Part shown: piece by piece, positions 24,901 to 34,971 of the stretch
Layout: every line of letters starts with the position of its first letter
Numbering within the stretch: position 1 is the stretch's first letter
Source of the DNA: Serratia quinivorans
GTDB taxonomy: Bacteria > Pseudomonadota > Gammaproteobacteria > Enterobacterales > Enterobacteriaceae
Length of the DNA stretch: 64,000 nt
Assembly (NCBI RefSeq): GCF_946227985.1
Contig: NZ_CAMKGL010000005.1
Location: 62,001-126,000 of the forward strand
Direction of reading: 5' to 3'
Position numbers and translations under genes: made by a program
The notes under the pieces: model-generated
Databases searched by the model: none
Told to the model about the DNA's origin: nothing
The model's input: the letters and a program-made list of their open reading frames with translations, nothing else

Positions 24901-26478
24901 TCATTCCCACTCAATGGTAGCCGGTGGCTTGCCGCTGATGTCATAAACTACACGGGAAATGCCGTTCACTTCGTTGATGATGCGGTTGGAGACGCGGCCG
25001 AGGAAATCATACGGCAGGTGCGCCCAATGCGCGGTCATAAAATCGATGGTTTCCACTGCGCGCAGTGAAACAACCCAGTCGTATTTACGGCCATCGCCCA
25101 TCACGCCCACCGAGCGTACCGGCAGGAATACGGTGAATGCCTGGCTGACCTTGTTGTACAAATCGGCCTTGTGCAGTTCTTCGATGAAGATAGCATCGGC
25201 GCGGCGCAGCAGGTCGCAATACTCTTTCTTCACTTCACCCAGCACGCGTACGCCCAGACCTGGCCCCGGGAACGGGTGGCGGAACAGCATGTCGTATGGC
25301 AGGCCCAGTTCCAGGCCAATTTTGCGCACTTCGTCTTTGAACAGCTCTTTCAGCGGTTCGACCAGGCCCAGCTTCATCTCTTTCGGCAGGCCACCCACGT
25401 TGTGGTGCGACTTGATCACGTGCGCTTTGCCGGTGGCAGAAGCCGCGGATTCGATCACGTCCGGGTAGATGGTGCCCTGCGCCAGCCATTTCACGTCAGC
25501 CTGTTTGCAAGCTTCTTCGTCGAACAGCTCAACGAACACGCGACCAATGATTTTGCGCTTGGCTTCCGGCTCGTCAACACCGGCCAGCGCGGTCAGGAAG
25601 CGGTCTTCCGCCGCCACGTGAACAATGTTCAGGCCGAAGTGGTCACCAAACATTTCCAGTACCTGGTCGGCTTCGTTCAGGCGCAGCAGGCCGTTGTCGA
25701 CAAACACGCAGGTCAGGCGTTTGCCGATGGCGCGGTGCAACAGCATGGCGGTAACGGAAGAGTCTACGCCGCCGGACAGACCGAGGATCACGTGATCTTC
25801 ACCGACCTGCTGACGAATACGCTCTACCGCATCTTCAATGATGGTGGCCGGAGTCCACAGGGCTTCACACTGGCAGATATCCAGCACGAAACGCTCCAGC
25901 ATGCGCTGACCCTGACGGGTGTGGGTCACTTCCGGGTGGAACTGCACGCCGTAGAAGCGTTTTTCTTCGTTGGCCATAATGGCAAACGGGCAGGTATCGG
26001 TGCTGGCAACGGTCACGAAGTCAGCCGGGATAGCGGTCACTTTGTCGCCGTGGCTCATCCACACGTCCAGCAGCGGCTTGCCGGCCGGGCTCAGGGCGTC
26101 TTCGATGTCGCGCACCAATGCGCTTTCAGTGGTGATTTCCACCTGGGCATAACCGAATTCACGCTCGTTGGAACCTTCTACCTGGCCCCCCAACTGCATC
26201 GCCATGGTCTGCATGCCGTAGCATACGCCCAGCACCGGGACACCGGCGGTGAACACGTATTCTGGCGCGCGCGGGCTGTTGGCTTCGGTGGTGCTTTCCG
26301 GGCCGCCGGACAGGATGATGCCGCTTGGATTGAATTCGCGGATTTGCTCTTCGCTAACGTCCCAGGCCCACAGCTCACAGTAAACGCCGATTTCGCGCAC
26401 GCGGCGTGCTACCAGTTGAGTGTATTGCGAACCAAAATCCAGAATAAGGATGCGATGCTTATGGATATTTTTTGTCAT
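24901..26478 (-). CDS. guaA: GMP synthase (glutamine-hydrolysing)
   Basis: Converts XMP to GMP with ATP and glutamine. It has 525 residues, the standard length. The N-terminal class I glutamine amidotransferase domain has [21 protein letters not shown], the catalytic Cys86 in GVCYGMQ, and His/Glu in [10 protein letters not shown]. The ATP-pyrophosphatase domain has [15 protein letters not shown] (about residue 230), and the C-terminal dimerisation domain ends PPATIEWE. It lies 176 bp after guaB on the same strand, a longer gap than in E. coli; the gap holds no gene. Confidence 0.98.
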   Translation of the reverse strand: MTKNIHKHRILILDFGSQYTQLVARRVREIGVYCELWAWDVSEEQIREFNPSGIILSGGPESTTEANSPRAPEYVFTAGVPVLGVCYGMQTMAMQLGGQVEGSNEREFGYAQVEITTESALVRDIEDALSPAGKPLLDVWMSHGDKVTAIPADFVTVASTDTCPFAIMANEEKRFYGVQFHPEVTHTRQGQRMLERFVLDICQCEALWTPATIIEDAVERIRQQVGEDHVILGLSGGVDSSVTAMLLHRAIGKRLTCVFVDNGLLRLNEADQVLEMFGDHFGLNIVHVAAEDRFLTALAGVDEPEAKRKIIGRVFVELFDEEACKQADVKWLAQGTIYPDVIESAASATGKAHVIKSHHNVGGLPKEMKLGLVEPLKELFKDEVRKIGLELGLPYDMLFRHPFPGPGLGVRVLGEVKKEYCDLLRRADAIFIEELHKADLYNKVSQAFTVFLPVRSVGVMGDGRKYDWVVSLRAVETIDFMTAHWAHLPYDFLGRVSNRIINEVNGISRVVYDISGKPPATIEWE

Positions 26479-26654
26479 GTGAGGCGAATTCCAGCAACAG
26501 AGAAAAAGGAAAATCTAAATCGTTAGGACGGTTTCAGTCGGCGAGGCCAAACAGTTGGTTGTCGCCCGCAGCACAGCATGCACAGTTGACATAAAGTCAA
26601 TGAGCAATGCGAGCAGCGGACGGCGAACAAATGCGCCGGCCGCAGCCCCTGAAA

Positions 26655-28118
26655 TTAACCCATGCGGTAGTTCGGTGACTCTTTGGTGATGGTCACGTCA
26701 TGCACGTGGCTTTCCTGAATGCCGGCGCCGCTGATGCGCACAAATTCAGCCTTGGTGCGCAGTTCGTCGATGGTGCCGCAACCGGTCAGGCCCATGCAAG
26801 AGCGCAGACCGCCCATTTGCTGGTGAACGATGGCTTTCAGCATGCCTTTGTAAGCCACGCGGCCTTCGATACCTTCAGGCACCAGTTTGTCGGCGGCGTT
26901 GTCGGTCTGGAAGTAACGGTCGGAAGAGCCTTTGGACATCGCGCCCAGTGAACCCATACCGCGATAGGATTTGAACGAACGGCCCTGATACAGCTCGATT
27001 TCGCCCGGAGATTCTTCGGTACCCGCCAGCATGGAGCCGACCATCACACAGGATGCACCCGCCGCGATAGCTTTGGCGATGTCACCGGAGAAACGGATGC
27101 CGCCGTCGGCGATAACCGGGATACCGGTGCCTTCCAGCGCTTCAACCGCGTCGGCGATAGCGGTGATCTGTGGGACGCCAACGCCGGTCACGATACGCGT
27201 GGTACAGATGGAGCCAGGGCCGATACCCACTTTCACTGCGCTAACGCCGGCATCAGCCAGCGCTTTGGCGCCTGAAGCGGTCGCGACGTTACCACCAACG
27301 ATCTGCAGGTCCGGGTATTTGGCGCGGGTTTCACGGATACGCTGCAATACGCCTTCGGAATGGCCGTGGGAGGAGTCGATCAGCAGGACGTCAACGCCGG
27401 CAGCGACCAGCGCATCAACGCGCTCTTCGTTACCTGCACCGGCGCCAACCGCAGCGCCAACGCGCAGACGGCCATGCTCGTCTTTACAGGCGTTTGGCTT
27501 GCGTTCGGCTTTTTGGAAGTCTTTGACGGTGATCATGCCCAGCAGATGGAACTGGTCGTCGACCACCAGCGCTTTCTCAACGCGTTTTTCGTGCATTCTC
27601 TGCAGCACGACTTCACGCGCTTCACCCTCTTTCACCGTAACCAGGCGCTCTTTCGGCGTCATCACGGCGGTAACAGGCTGGTTCAGATCGGTAACGAAGC
27701 GGACGTCACGGCCGGTAATGATGCCGACCAGTTCGTTTTCTTCGGTCACTACCGGGTAGCCGGCAAAGCCGTTACGCGCGGTCAGTTCTTTCACTTCTTT
27801 CAGGGTGGTGGTCGGTGTTACGGCCTGTGGGTCAGTGACCACGCCGCTTTCATGTTTTTTCACGCGGCGGACTTCTTCAGCCTGACGCTCGATGGACATG
27901 TTTTTGTGGATGAAGCCTAAACCGCCTTCCTGCGCCAGCGCGATAGCCAGATTGGCTTCGGTAACGGTATCCATGGCTGCGGACAGCATAGGGATGTTCA
28001 GGTGGATGGTTTTGGTCAATTGGGTGCCGAGCTCAGCGGTATTAGGCAGAACCGTAGAGTGAGCTGGAACCAGGAGAACGTCGTCGAATGTCAGTGCTTC
28101 TTTTGCGATGCGTAGCAT
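26655..28118 (-). CDS. guaB: Inosine-5'-monophosphate dehydrogenase
   Basis: Oxidises IMP to XMP with NAD+, the committed step to guanine nucleotides. The start at 28118 gives 487 residues ([20 protein letters not shown]), as in E. coli; the longer frame adds 31 unrelated residues. A TIM barrel is split by a pair of CBS domains (about residues 95-200). The catalytic cysteine lies in [13 protein letters not shown], and the flap carries [10 protein letters not shown]. It is the first gene of the guaBA unit and is divergent from xseA, as in E. coli. Confidence 0.98.
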   Translation of the reverse strand: MLRIAKEALTFDDVLLVPAHSTVLPNTAELGTQLTKTIHLNIPMLSAAMDTVTEANLAIALAQEGGLGFIHKNMSIERQAEEVRRVKKHESGVVTDPQAVTPTTTLKEVKELTARNGFAGYPVVTEENELVGIITGRDVRFVTDLNQPVTAVMTPKERLVTVKEGEAREVVLQRMHEKRVEKALVVDDQFHLLGMITVKDFQKAERKPNACKDEHGRLRVGAAVGAGAGNEERVDALVAAGVDVLLIDSSHGHSEGVLQRIRETRAKYPDLQIVGGNVATASGAKALADAGVSAVKVGIGPGSICTTRIVTGVGVPQITAIADAVEALEGTGIPVIADGGIRFSGDIAKAIAAGASCVMVGSMLAGTEESPGEIELYQGRSFKSYRGMGSLGAMSKGSSDRYFQTDNAADKLVPEGIEGRVAYKGMLKAIVHQQMGGLRSCMGLTGCGTIDELRTKAEFVRISGAGIQESHVHDVTITKESPNYRMG

Positions 28119-28159
28119 GGGCAATATCTCACCAGAGTGGGCTGTGAAAAAGATAAAAT

Positions 28160-28199
28160 ATTGCCGCGGCATTATACAGAGCGTAATCGGTTGCCTCCA
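28160..28199 (-). promoter_or_regulatory. guaB promoter with GC-rich discriminator
   Basis: On the minus strand TATAAT (28171-28176) is followed by a GC-rich discriminator, GCCGCGGC, 42 bp upstream of the guaB ATG. The upstream GGCAACCGATTACG overlaps the spacer and resembles a PurR-type box. The block reads very like the E. coli guaB promoter, which is under stringent and growth-rate control; that control is assumed here by similarity. Confidence 0.6.
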
Positions 28200-28288
28200 G
28201 CACTTTCTCACAAAAACTCTTGATTACCTTTTTCAGCCATGTAGTATCGACCAATTAAGTGCTTGTTTTGAAATTTGATCTGGGTCAC

Positions 28289-29680
28289 ATGTCGCTACCT
28301 GTTTCGCCGTCTATTTTTACCGTAAGCCGCCTGAATCAGACGGTTCGACAGCTGCTGGAAATGGAAATGGGCCAGATTTGGCTCTCCGCCGAGATTTCCA
28401 ACTTCTCCCAGCCCTCTTCCGGCCACTGGTATTTCACGCTGAAAGACGATCGCGCTCAGGTCCGTTGCGCGATGTTCCGCAACACTAACCGCCGTACCAC
28501 TTTCCGTCCGCAGAATGGCCAACAGGTCCTGGTTCGCGCCAGTATTACGCTGTATGAACCCCGCGGCGACTACCAGCTGATTGCCGAAAGCATGCAGCCT
28601 GCCGGTGACGGCCTGTTGCAACAGCAGTTCGACCAGTTGAAACAGCGCCTGAGCGCCGAAGGCCTGTTCGACCAACAGTTCAAGCAACCCTTGCCCAGCC
28701 CGGCCAAACGCGTCGGGGTTATTACCTCCGCCAGCGGTGCGGCACTGCACGATGTGTTGCAGGTGCTGCAACGGCGTGATCCTTCACTGCCTATCATTAT
28801 TTACCCCACGTCGGTGCAGGGTGCAGAAGCGCCATTGCAGATTGTGCGTGCCATCGAAACGGCTAACCGCCGCGACGAGTGTGACGTGCTGATCGTCGGC
28901 CGTGGTGGCGGTTCGCTGGAAGATCTGTGGAGTTTTAATGACGAACGCGTGGCGCGGGCAATTTTCGCCAGCCGCATTCCGATCGTCAGCGCCGTCGGCC
29001 ATGAAACCGACGTCACCATTGCCGACTTTATCGCCGACCTGCGTGCGCCAACCCCTTCAGCCGCCGCCGAGCTGGTCAGCCGCAATCAGCTGGAGCTGCT
29101 GCGCCAGTTGCAGTCCCAGCAGCAGCGGATGGAAATGGCGATGGATTACTATCTGGCCCAGCGCCAGCAACAGTTCACCCGCATCAACCACCGTTTGCAG
29201 CAACAGCATCCGCATCTGCGCCTGGCGCGTCAGCAGACGCTGTTGTTCAAACTGCAGCGCCGGTTGGAAGACGGCATGCAGAACCAACTGCGTGTGTCCT
29301 CACGCCGCAGCGAGCGGGCGCAACAGCGCTTGGCGCAGATGCAGCCGCAGGCACGGATCCATCGCTATCAGCAGCGCGTGCAGCAGCAGGAATACCGACT
29401 GCAACAGGCGCTGGATCGGCAGCTCAACGCCTGGCGTCAGCGCTTTGGCGTGGCCTGTAGCCAGCTCGAGGCGGTCAGCCCGCTGGCAACGCTGGCGCGC
29501 GGCTACAGCGTGACGCAAACCCCTCGCGGCGAACTGCTGAAAACCACCAAGCAGGCTCAGGTCGGTGAACTGCTGAAAACCCGTCTGCAGGATGGCTGGG
29601 TGGAAAGCGAGGTGAAAACCATCACCGTCACCAAGAAGCCGCGCAAAAAACGCGCGGCCGAATCTACCCGTCATAATTGA
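28289..29680 (+). CDS. xseA: Exodeoxyribonuclease VII large subunit
   Basis: Catalytic subunit of the single-strand DNA nuclease that works with XseB in mismatch repair and DNA clean-up. The ATG at 28289 gives 463 residues (E. coli about 456) starting [20 protein letters not shown]. An N-terminal OB-fold domain (about 20-105) is followed by the nuclease core with [25 protein letters not shown] and [29 protein letters not shown] long coiled-coil segment rich in Gln and Arg (about 275-400) is typical. An ERIC element begins at its stop codon. Confidence 0.96.
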   Translation: MSLPVSPSIFTVSRLNQTVRQLLEMEMGQIWLSAEISNFSQPSSGHWYFTLKDDRAQVRCAMFRNTNRRTTFRPQNGQQVLVRASITLYEPRGDYQLIAESMQPAGDGLLQQQFDQLKQRLSAEGLFDQQFKQPLPSPAKRVGVITSASGAALHDVLQVLQRRDPSLPIIIYPTSVQGAEAPLQIVRAIETANRRDECDVLIVGRGGGSLEDLWSFNDERVARAIFASRIPIVSAVGHETDVTIADFIADLRAPTPSAAAELVSRNQLELLRQLQSQQQRMEMAMDYYLAQRQQQFTRINHRLQQQHPHLRLARQQTLLFKLQRRLEDGMQNQLRVSSRRSERAQQRLAQMQPQARIHRYQQRVQQQEYRLQQALDRQLNAWRQRFGVACSQLEAVSPLATLARGYSVTQTPRGELLKTTKQAQVGELLKTRLQDGWVESEVKTITVTKKPRKKRAAESTRHN

Positions 29681-29789
29681 AGCCGCATCTGTGTTGGCTT
29701 CACCCGCTCACCCGAATCACTTACCTGAGTAAGCTCGTCGGGATGAACGTTCTCGCCGCCTTGATGCCACTCCAATTATTTAGGGTATA
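29681..29789. repeat. ERIC element between xseA and the GH31 gene
   Basis: Partial enterobacterial repetitive intergenic consensus element. The central hairpin at 29711-29742 has an outer stem CCCGA/TCGGG and inner stem CTTAC/GTAAG, then GGATGAACGTTCTCGCCGCC, and the element ends in CCAATTATTTAGGGTATA. These parts correspond to the ERIC core and right end; the left end is degenerate. Confidence 0.85.
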
Positions 29790-29796
29790 ACTTTTA

Positions 29797-32163
29797 CTAC
29801 TCCAGCGTAAAACTGCTGCCCGGCACGCCGTTAATCCACAGTTCTCGCGTCTCTCCAGTTGGCAAACTGCAGGCCAACGTCTGCCATGCCGGTTTAAAGC
29901 GGCCCTCGGTGGTGATGTTCAGCGTGATGCGCTGATTGTCACTGAGCATCTCCCAGCGCAGCCACAGCGCGTCGCCCTGCTGCCAGCCATAACTTTCCCC
30001 GTCGTCTTCGAATAACAGCCCAGAAGCGCTGCCACAGCCTTTTAGCGGAAAGAGTTTAAGCTCGCGCCGATTGTCGGCCGCCACATCAACATGCGCCAAG
30101 CGGGATGACAACGGCAATGCTGCACCGGCACGTACCAGCAGCGGCAAGCGCTCCAGCGGGGCCTCCAGCACCACCGTCTGACCGCCACTGAACCATTGGC
30201 CGCTGTAGAAGCAATACCAGCCATCGCCGTTATCCGGTAAGTATACCGGCCGCTGGCGTTGTCCCTGCTCCACTACGCTGGCCACCAGCAGATCGCGACC
30301 CATCATAAAATCATCGGTTTCTTTCAGGGTCTGCTCGTCATGCTCATGGTCGAGGAAGGTCGGGCGCAGCATCGGCTCGTCGTCGGCACTGGCCTGCCAC
30401 AACAGGGTGTAGAAATACGGCATCAGCCGGTAACGCAGATTAATCGCCTCGCGCACCGCCGGGGTGGCGGCCGGATACATCCAGGGTTCGTTAACCGTGG
30501 CGTCGTCATTCCAGGAGTGAATGGTAAAACGCGGATGCATCACGCCGTTTTGCACCCAGCGCACCAGGAGTTCGGCGTCCGGCTTGTCACCGGAAAAACC
30601 GCCGACGTCGTGTCCCAGGTTATACAGGCCGGACAGACTCATGCCCAACCCCATGCGGATGTTGTAACGCAATGTCTGCCAGTTGGTGCGGTTATCGCCG
30701 CTCCAGGTCTGCACATAACGCTGCATGCCGGCACACCCGGAGCGCGAGATCAGGTAAGGCCGCAGCGCGGGAGCAAAGCGTTGCTGAGCCTCCATTGAAG
30801 CGCGCATCATCAGTAGCGGCATCACCGGGCGAATGTGCTTGATGGCGATAGGCGTGCCGAAACCGTGGCAACGCGCTTCTCCGTCCCACACTTCGTATTC
30901 GTTATTGTCATTCCAGGTGGAATCGATGCCCATCTCCAGCAGCTGCTGCGTCACGCCCTGCTGCCACCATTGCACCGCCGCCGGGTTGGTGAAGTCGAGG
31001 TGCGAGCCTTCGTCATCCCAAAAGCTGGAGCGCTCCGGCCGGTCACTTTCGGAATCCCGGATAAACAGCCCCTGATCCGCCGCCTGCTGATACTGCGGAT
31101 GATCCTGCAACAGGCACGGCTTGATGTTGGCCGCCAGCTTTAACCCGGCATCATGAAACGCCTGACTCAGCTGTTTGGGCTGCGGCACCTTGTCGTAGTT
31201 CCAGTTGAATACATAGCGCTTGTTGCCGATCGAGGTATAACCCGACGACAGCTGGAAGGAGTCGCAGGGAATATCATGCTGGCGACAGAGCTGAATAAAC
31301 TGCTGTAGCTGCTGCTGGGCGTCCGGCGCATCGGTGTAATGCATGGTAGAACCGCTGTAGCCCAGGCTCCATTTCGGTCCAAAGTGAGTCTTGCCGGTCA
31401 GGCGTACAAACGCCTTGGTCACGTCCAGCACCTTAGGGCCGAGGAACAGGTAATAATCCAGATCCCCCGCTTCGGCCTGATAGCGGCGATAGGCCAGATG
31501 GTAGTTGTCGATCTCATTGCCCAGATCCAGCCAGCAACTGCTCAGGTTGTCGTAAAACAGCCCGAAACTGGCCTCTTCCCCGCGGGTGATGGTGAAAGGA
31601 ATGTGCTTGTACAGCGGATCGGTGCTGGCGGCGTTGTAACCCATCGCGTCCAGGTTGCGCATTTCAAAGCGGCGACCGCTGCGCTCCAAATCACCGGCCT
31701 TCTCACCCAGGCCATAGTACCGCTCGCGAGCCTGACGCCGCTGATAGTGGGCCACGCCGTCGCCGTGCGGATTCAGCAGGTAAGCGCTTGTTGGCCGATC
31801 GGCGGCCAGCGGACGCCATTCACCGGCGGCGTTGCAGTGCTCCCACTCCAGCCACAGCGGCTGATGCACGGTAACGCGCAGTGCAGACGTCGTCACCACC
31901 AGCCGATCCTCATGTTGCTGCAGCTGATAACCCGGCAGGCCGAAGCCGGCCACGCTCAAGCGGTCACGCCCTTCCCAGGGCACATCCGTCTGCGGCGCAA
32001 TGCTCCAGGTGCGATCCAGCGCCAACTCGCCATTGCGCTTAATCAACACGCGGAACAGGCTGTTTTCCAGTACGTACAGGCAGAACAGGTGACGTTCGTC
32101 GACCAGCAGCTCAATGCGATCGGCATACTGACCGGCCAACGTCCAGTTTTTTAAGGTTTTCAT
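29797..32163 (-). CDS. Glycoside hydrolase family 31 (alpha-glucosidase-like)
   Basis: A large (788-residue) cytoplasmic enzyme expected to hydrolyse terminal alpha-glucosidic or related bonds. An N-terminal beta-sandwich includes YYGLGEKAGDLERSGRRFEM and NLDAMGYN. The (beta/alpha)8 barrel has GIDSTWNDNNEYEVW with the nucleophile Asp, and TWSGDNRTNWQTLRYNI with the acid-base Asp; GHDVGGFSGDKPDAELLVRW is a further GH31 block. No signal peptide is seen. The ATG at 32163 (second Met) is preceded by TTGGAT. It is 11 bp after the MFS gene in one operon, so the substrate is probably a small oligosaccharide that this transporter imports. Specificity cannot be read. Confidence 0.9.
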   Translation of the reverse strand: MKTLKNWTLAGQYADRIELLVDERHLFCLYVLENSLFRVLIKRNGELALDRTWSIAPQTDVPWEGRDRLSVAGFGLPGYQLQQHEDRLVVTTSALRVTVHQPLWLEWEHCNAAGEWRPLAADRPTSAYLLNPHGDGVAHYQRRQARERYYGLGEKAGDLERSGRRFEMRNLDAMGYNAASTDPLYKHIPFTITRGEEASFGLFYDNLSSCWLDLGNEIDNYHLAYRRYQAEAGDLDYYLFLGPKVLDVTKAFVRLTGKTHFGPKWSLGYSGSTMHYTDAPDAQQQLQQFIQLCRQHDIPCDSFQLSSGYTSIGNKRYVFNWNYDKVPQPKQLSQAFHDAGLKLAANIKPCLLQDHPQYQQAADQGLFIRDSESDRPERSSFWDDEGSHLDFTNPAAVQWWQQGVTQQLLEMGIDSTWNDNNEYEVWDGEARCHGFGTPIAIKHIRPVMPLLMMRASMEAQQRFAPALRPYLISRSGCAGMQRYVQTWSGDNRTNWQTLRYNIRMGLGMSLSGLYNLGHDVGGFSGDKPDAELLVRWVQNGVMHPRFTIHSWNDDATVNEPWMYPAATPAVREAINLRYRLMPYFYTLLWQASADDEPMLRPTFLDHEHDEQTLKETDDFMMGRDLLVASVVEQGQRQRPVYLPDNGDGWYCFYSGQWFSGGQTVVLEAPLERLPLLVRAGAALPLSSRLAHVDVAADNRRELKLFPLKGCGSASGLLFEDDGESYGWQQGDALWLRWEMLSDNQRITLNITTEGRFKPAWQTLACSLPTGETRELWINGVPGSSFTLE

Positions 32164-32174
32164 AGGCATCCAAC

Positions 32175-33482
32175 TTAACTATTGAGTGTTTTTTTACCGC
32201 CGCGTTCGGCGATCAAGGCAATCAGGAATACGGCGCCGATCAGGTCGAAGAAGCCCATGGCGATAAACAGCGGGTTGAAACCGACGGTATCGGAGACCGC
32301 GCCGATCAGCAGCGTGAACAGGAAGCTGGCGATCCAGGCGCTGGAGCCGCGCATGCCGTTGACCGTCGCTACCTGATTTTTATCGAATGATTCCACCACC
32401 AGCGCACTGAGCATGCAGGAGATCACCTGATGGCCGAAACCGCCGATCGAGATCAGGGCGATCGCCACATAGGGATCTTTGGTGATCGCGACGAACGCCA
32501 GCGAGACCATCATGAATGCACCGGTGACCGAGCTGGCAACCACCGAGTTGACGCGGCTGCAGCCAAACCATTTACGGTACAAAGTGGTGAGATAGCCGCT
32601 GGCGACACTGCCGATGTCCGCCGCCAAAAACGGCAGCCAGGCAAACATGGCGATGTGTTTTAAATCCATGCCGCGTTCGGTGGCCAAATACAGCGGTACC
32701 CAGAAACTGAATACCGCCCAGGCCGGCTCGGCGAGAAAGGCCGGAATGGCAATGCCGTAGAACTTTTTGTTGCGGCAGAGAATGGCCAGCGACTTGAGGA
32801 AAGGCAGTCGGGGTAACTCCGGCTCGTTGTCTTCGCGGATCAGATCCAGCTCCTGCTGGCTCAGATTGGGGTGCTGCTGCGGCGAGTGGTAGAACCGCCA
32901 CCACAGCACCACCCAGAGCAACGCCAGCGCGCCGGAAAACAGGAAAGCGCCCTGCCAGCCAAAGGAGACGTGGGCAATAACGATGATCGGCGGGGCCAGC
33001 ATGGCACCAATAGAAAACCCGACGCCTGCCCAACCGGCAGCGATGGGCCGTTCCTTTTTCGGGAACCAGTCGGAAATCGCCTTGGCGTTGGCCGGCGTGG
33101 CCGCCGCTTCTGCCCCGCCCATAAAGAAGCGCAGGATCGCCAACTGCACCCAGGTGCCAGCCCCGGCATGCATCATGCAAACCACTGCCCAGATGCTGGC
33201 GCAGATCAGGAACCCCATCTTCAGGCCAATCACATCAATCAACCAGCCGCAGATCGGCTGAAACACCGTATAGGCCAGTTGGAACGACGCCACCACCCAG
33301 GAATACTGTTCGGTGGTCATGTTCAGGCTGGTTTTCAGCTCAGGCGCCAGGATGCCCAGCGAGTTACGAGTGATGTAGTTAACCGTGACACCCAGCAGAA
33401 ACAGCGCCAGCATCCACCAGCGCAGTGATTTAAATTTACGCCGGCCGCTGTCGACGACCCTTTGATTAATTTCCACACTCAT
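32175..33482 (-). CDS. MFS transporter of the ACS family (sugar/organic-acid type)
   Basis: A 435-residue transporter with about 12 helices. The ATG at 33482 follows GTGGAGAGAAGACAG. Family features are LFLLGVTVNYITRNSLGILAPELK in the first helix, and FFMGGAEAAATPANAKAISDWFPKKERPIAAGW, the hallmark of the anion:cation symporter group (ExuT and relatives). It precedes the GH31 gene by 11 bp. A hexuronate-type carrier next to an alpha-glycosidase suggests import of a glycoside or disaccharide, possibly an acidic one. The operon is divergent from a LacI regulator. Confidence 0.87.
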   Translation of the reverse strand: MSVEINQRVVDSGRRKFKSLRWWMLALFLLGVTVNYITRNSLGILAPELKTSLNMTTEQYSWVVASFQLAYTVFQPICGWLIDVIGLKMGFLICASIWAVVCMMHAGAGTWVQLAILRFFMGGAEAAATPANAKAISDWFPKKERPIAAGWAGVGFSIGAMLAPPIIVIAHVSFGWQGAFLFSGALALLWVVLWWRFYHSPQQHPNLSQQELDLIREDNEPELPRLPFLKSLAILCRNKKFYGIAIPAFLAEPAWAVFSFWVPLYLATERGMDLKHIAMFAWLPFLAADIGSVASGYLTTLYRKWFGCSRVNSVVASSVTGAFMMVSLAFVAITKDPYVAIALISIGGFGHQVISCMLSALVVESFDKNQVATVNGMRGSSAWIASFLFTLLIGAVSDTVGFNPLFIAMGFFDLIGAVFLIALIAERGGKKTLNS

Positions 33483-33847
33483 CTGTCTTCTCTCCACGAC
33501 GGCTGCCCGGTGACACAGCGCGCTTTTTGGTAGGGTACGTTTGGTTGGCGAAGGTATGGGTGGTGTTAAATTGCATTATGCTTCCCAGAAGCAGGCGCCT
33601 GACCTTCACAACCACATGATTTATTTTCATTTTATTTATAATTCAGCCCGTCAATTGGACTGATAAATCTATAAAGTTGGCATACCAATTCAGACTAGCC
33701 AGCCGGAAGCGTGAGCGAAACGTGGTTTTTTGCAAAAACTTTCATACAAAGGATAAAAGCTCGCCATAATGGCCGCCGAAGCCTGACAGTACGCTGAAAA
33801 AATGCAGTGAAAATATTTTCATTGCCAAATTTGAAGGAGATCACAGA
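33483..33847. promoter_or_regulatory. 365-bp divergent control region of the GH31/MFS operon and LacI gene
   Basis: No gene is seen. Three palindromes could be LacI-family operators: TTGGCATACCAA (about 33676-33687), TTTTTGCAAAAA (33727-33738) and TGAAAATATTTTCA (33808-33821). The last is just upstream of the regulator start and would allow autoregulation. A GAAGGAG Shine-Dalgarno sequence for the regulator lies at its right end. Operator assignment is inference. Confidence 0.45.
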
Positions 33848-34930
33848 ATGAACGGAAAGCTGAAAATACAGGAGATCGCCCACCAAACCGGGTTGTCGAT
33901 CAGCACCGTTTCACGCGTTTTAGCCGGCAAATCCAATACCAGTGCCGAAGCCCGCCAGAAGGTGCTGGCCTGCGCCCAACAGAACGGCATTCTGCAAGGG
34001 ATTTCCAGCGGTCGACTGATGCTGAACAGCGTGATGGTCTTCGCGCCACAACGCGCCTTTGACGTACGTACCGATATTTTTTACTACAAGGTTATTCAGG
34101 GCATCACCGCTGCGCTGGCAGAACATGAGGTGCGTATTCGCTATTGCGGGCTTGAAGAACTGCACAGTGACGGCGCGCTGTTTCTGGAAAAGATGAGCGA
34201 TCCGCAGACCCAGGCGGCGCTGATTATCGGTATCGATGATGAGCATATCCACCAGTTAGCCGCCGATCTGAATAAACCCTGCGTGCTGATTAACTGCAGC
34301 GACCGGCAGATGCGGCTCGATAGCGTGTCACCCGATCATCAACTGATTGGTGAATTCTCCGCCAATTACCTGTTTCAGCAGGGACACAGCCATATTCTGA
34401 ACCTGCAGTGCCTGCGTCGGCACACCATGGAGCTGCGGCTGGCGGGCATCAAGCAAGCCTATGCGCGGCACAACATCGCCTTTGACGAGGGTCGCCATCT
34501 GGTCACCACCTCCGGTTTCGGTAGCGAAGAGGCTGAACAGGCGCTCACCACCTTTATCAACCGGGTCAGTCAGCGCTCGCAGCTGCCGACGGCCATTCTT
34601 GCCGGTGGCGACTATATGGCGGTCGGTGCGGTCAAGGCACTCAACAAATTGCAGTTGAGTGTACCAGGCGATATTTCGGTGATGAGCACCGACGGTTTTA
34701 ATCTGGCAGAAATTCATGACGTGCCGCTCACCTCGGTACAGGTGCCGCGCGACGAGTTGGGCTATGAGGCAATTCAACTCCTGCAACGCCGCATGCTGCG
34801 CGCCGATGCGCCCCCGTGCAACCTGCTGCTGCACGGCAAGCTGGCGGTCCGCGCCTCGGTCAAACGCGTCAGCCCCCATAAAACCAGCCCGGCGGTCAGC
34901 ACTCACGATCACCGTCTTTACGATGTCTGA
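33848..34930 (+). CDS. LacI-family transcriptional regulator of the GH31 locus
   Basis: A 360-residue repressor-type protein. The helix-turn-helix is at the N-terminus, KIQEIAHQTGLSISTVSRVLAGKSNTSAEARQKVL, followed by a hinge and a periplasmic-binding-protein-like sensor domain (about 60-340): MVFAPQRAFDVRTDIFYYKVIQGI, LIIGIDDEH, HSHILNLQC, ILAGGDYMAVGAVKAL and SVMSTDGFNLAEIHDVPLTSVQVPRDELG. The tail after residue 340 is unstructured. It is divergent from the MFS/GH31 operon and most likely controls it in response to a sugar. Confidence 0.9.
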   Translation: MNGKLKIQEIAHQTGLSISTVSRVLAGKSNTSAEARQKVLACAQQNGILQGISSGRLMLNSVMVFAPQRAFDVRTDIFYYKVIQGITAALAEHEVRIRYCGLEELHSDGALFLEKMSDPQTQAALIIGIDDEHIHQLAADLNKPCVLINCSDRQMRLDSVSPDHQLIGEFSANYLFQQGHSHILNLQCLRRHTMELRLAGIKQAYARHNIAFDEGRHLVTTSGFGSEEAEQALTTFINRVSQRSQLPTAILAGGDYMAVGAVKALNKLQLSVPGDISVMSTDGFNLAEIHDVPLTSVQVPRDELGYEAIQLLQRRMLRADAPPCNLLLHGKLAVRASVKRVSPHKTSPAVSTHDHRLYDV

Positions 34931-34971
34931 ACTACACTTAGTGGCGGAATCTTTATTCAAGGAGAGCCACT

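Noticed and set aside
25171-26526. A 451-residue plus-strand open frame opposite guaA.
   Set aside because: It is the antisense shadow of guaA in GC-rich DNA, with no ribosome-binding site and a low-complexity His/Gln/Val-rich composition.
26479-26654. Possible small gene in the guaB-guaA gap.
   Set aside because: No frame with a start and ribosome-binding site of useful length was seen. It is read as a leader between the two genes.
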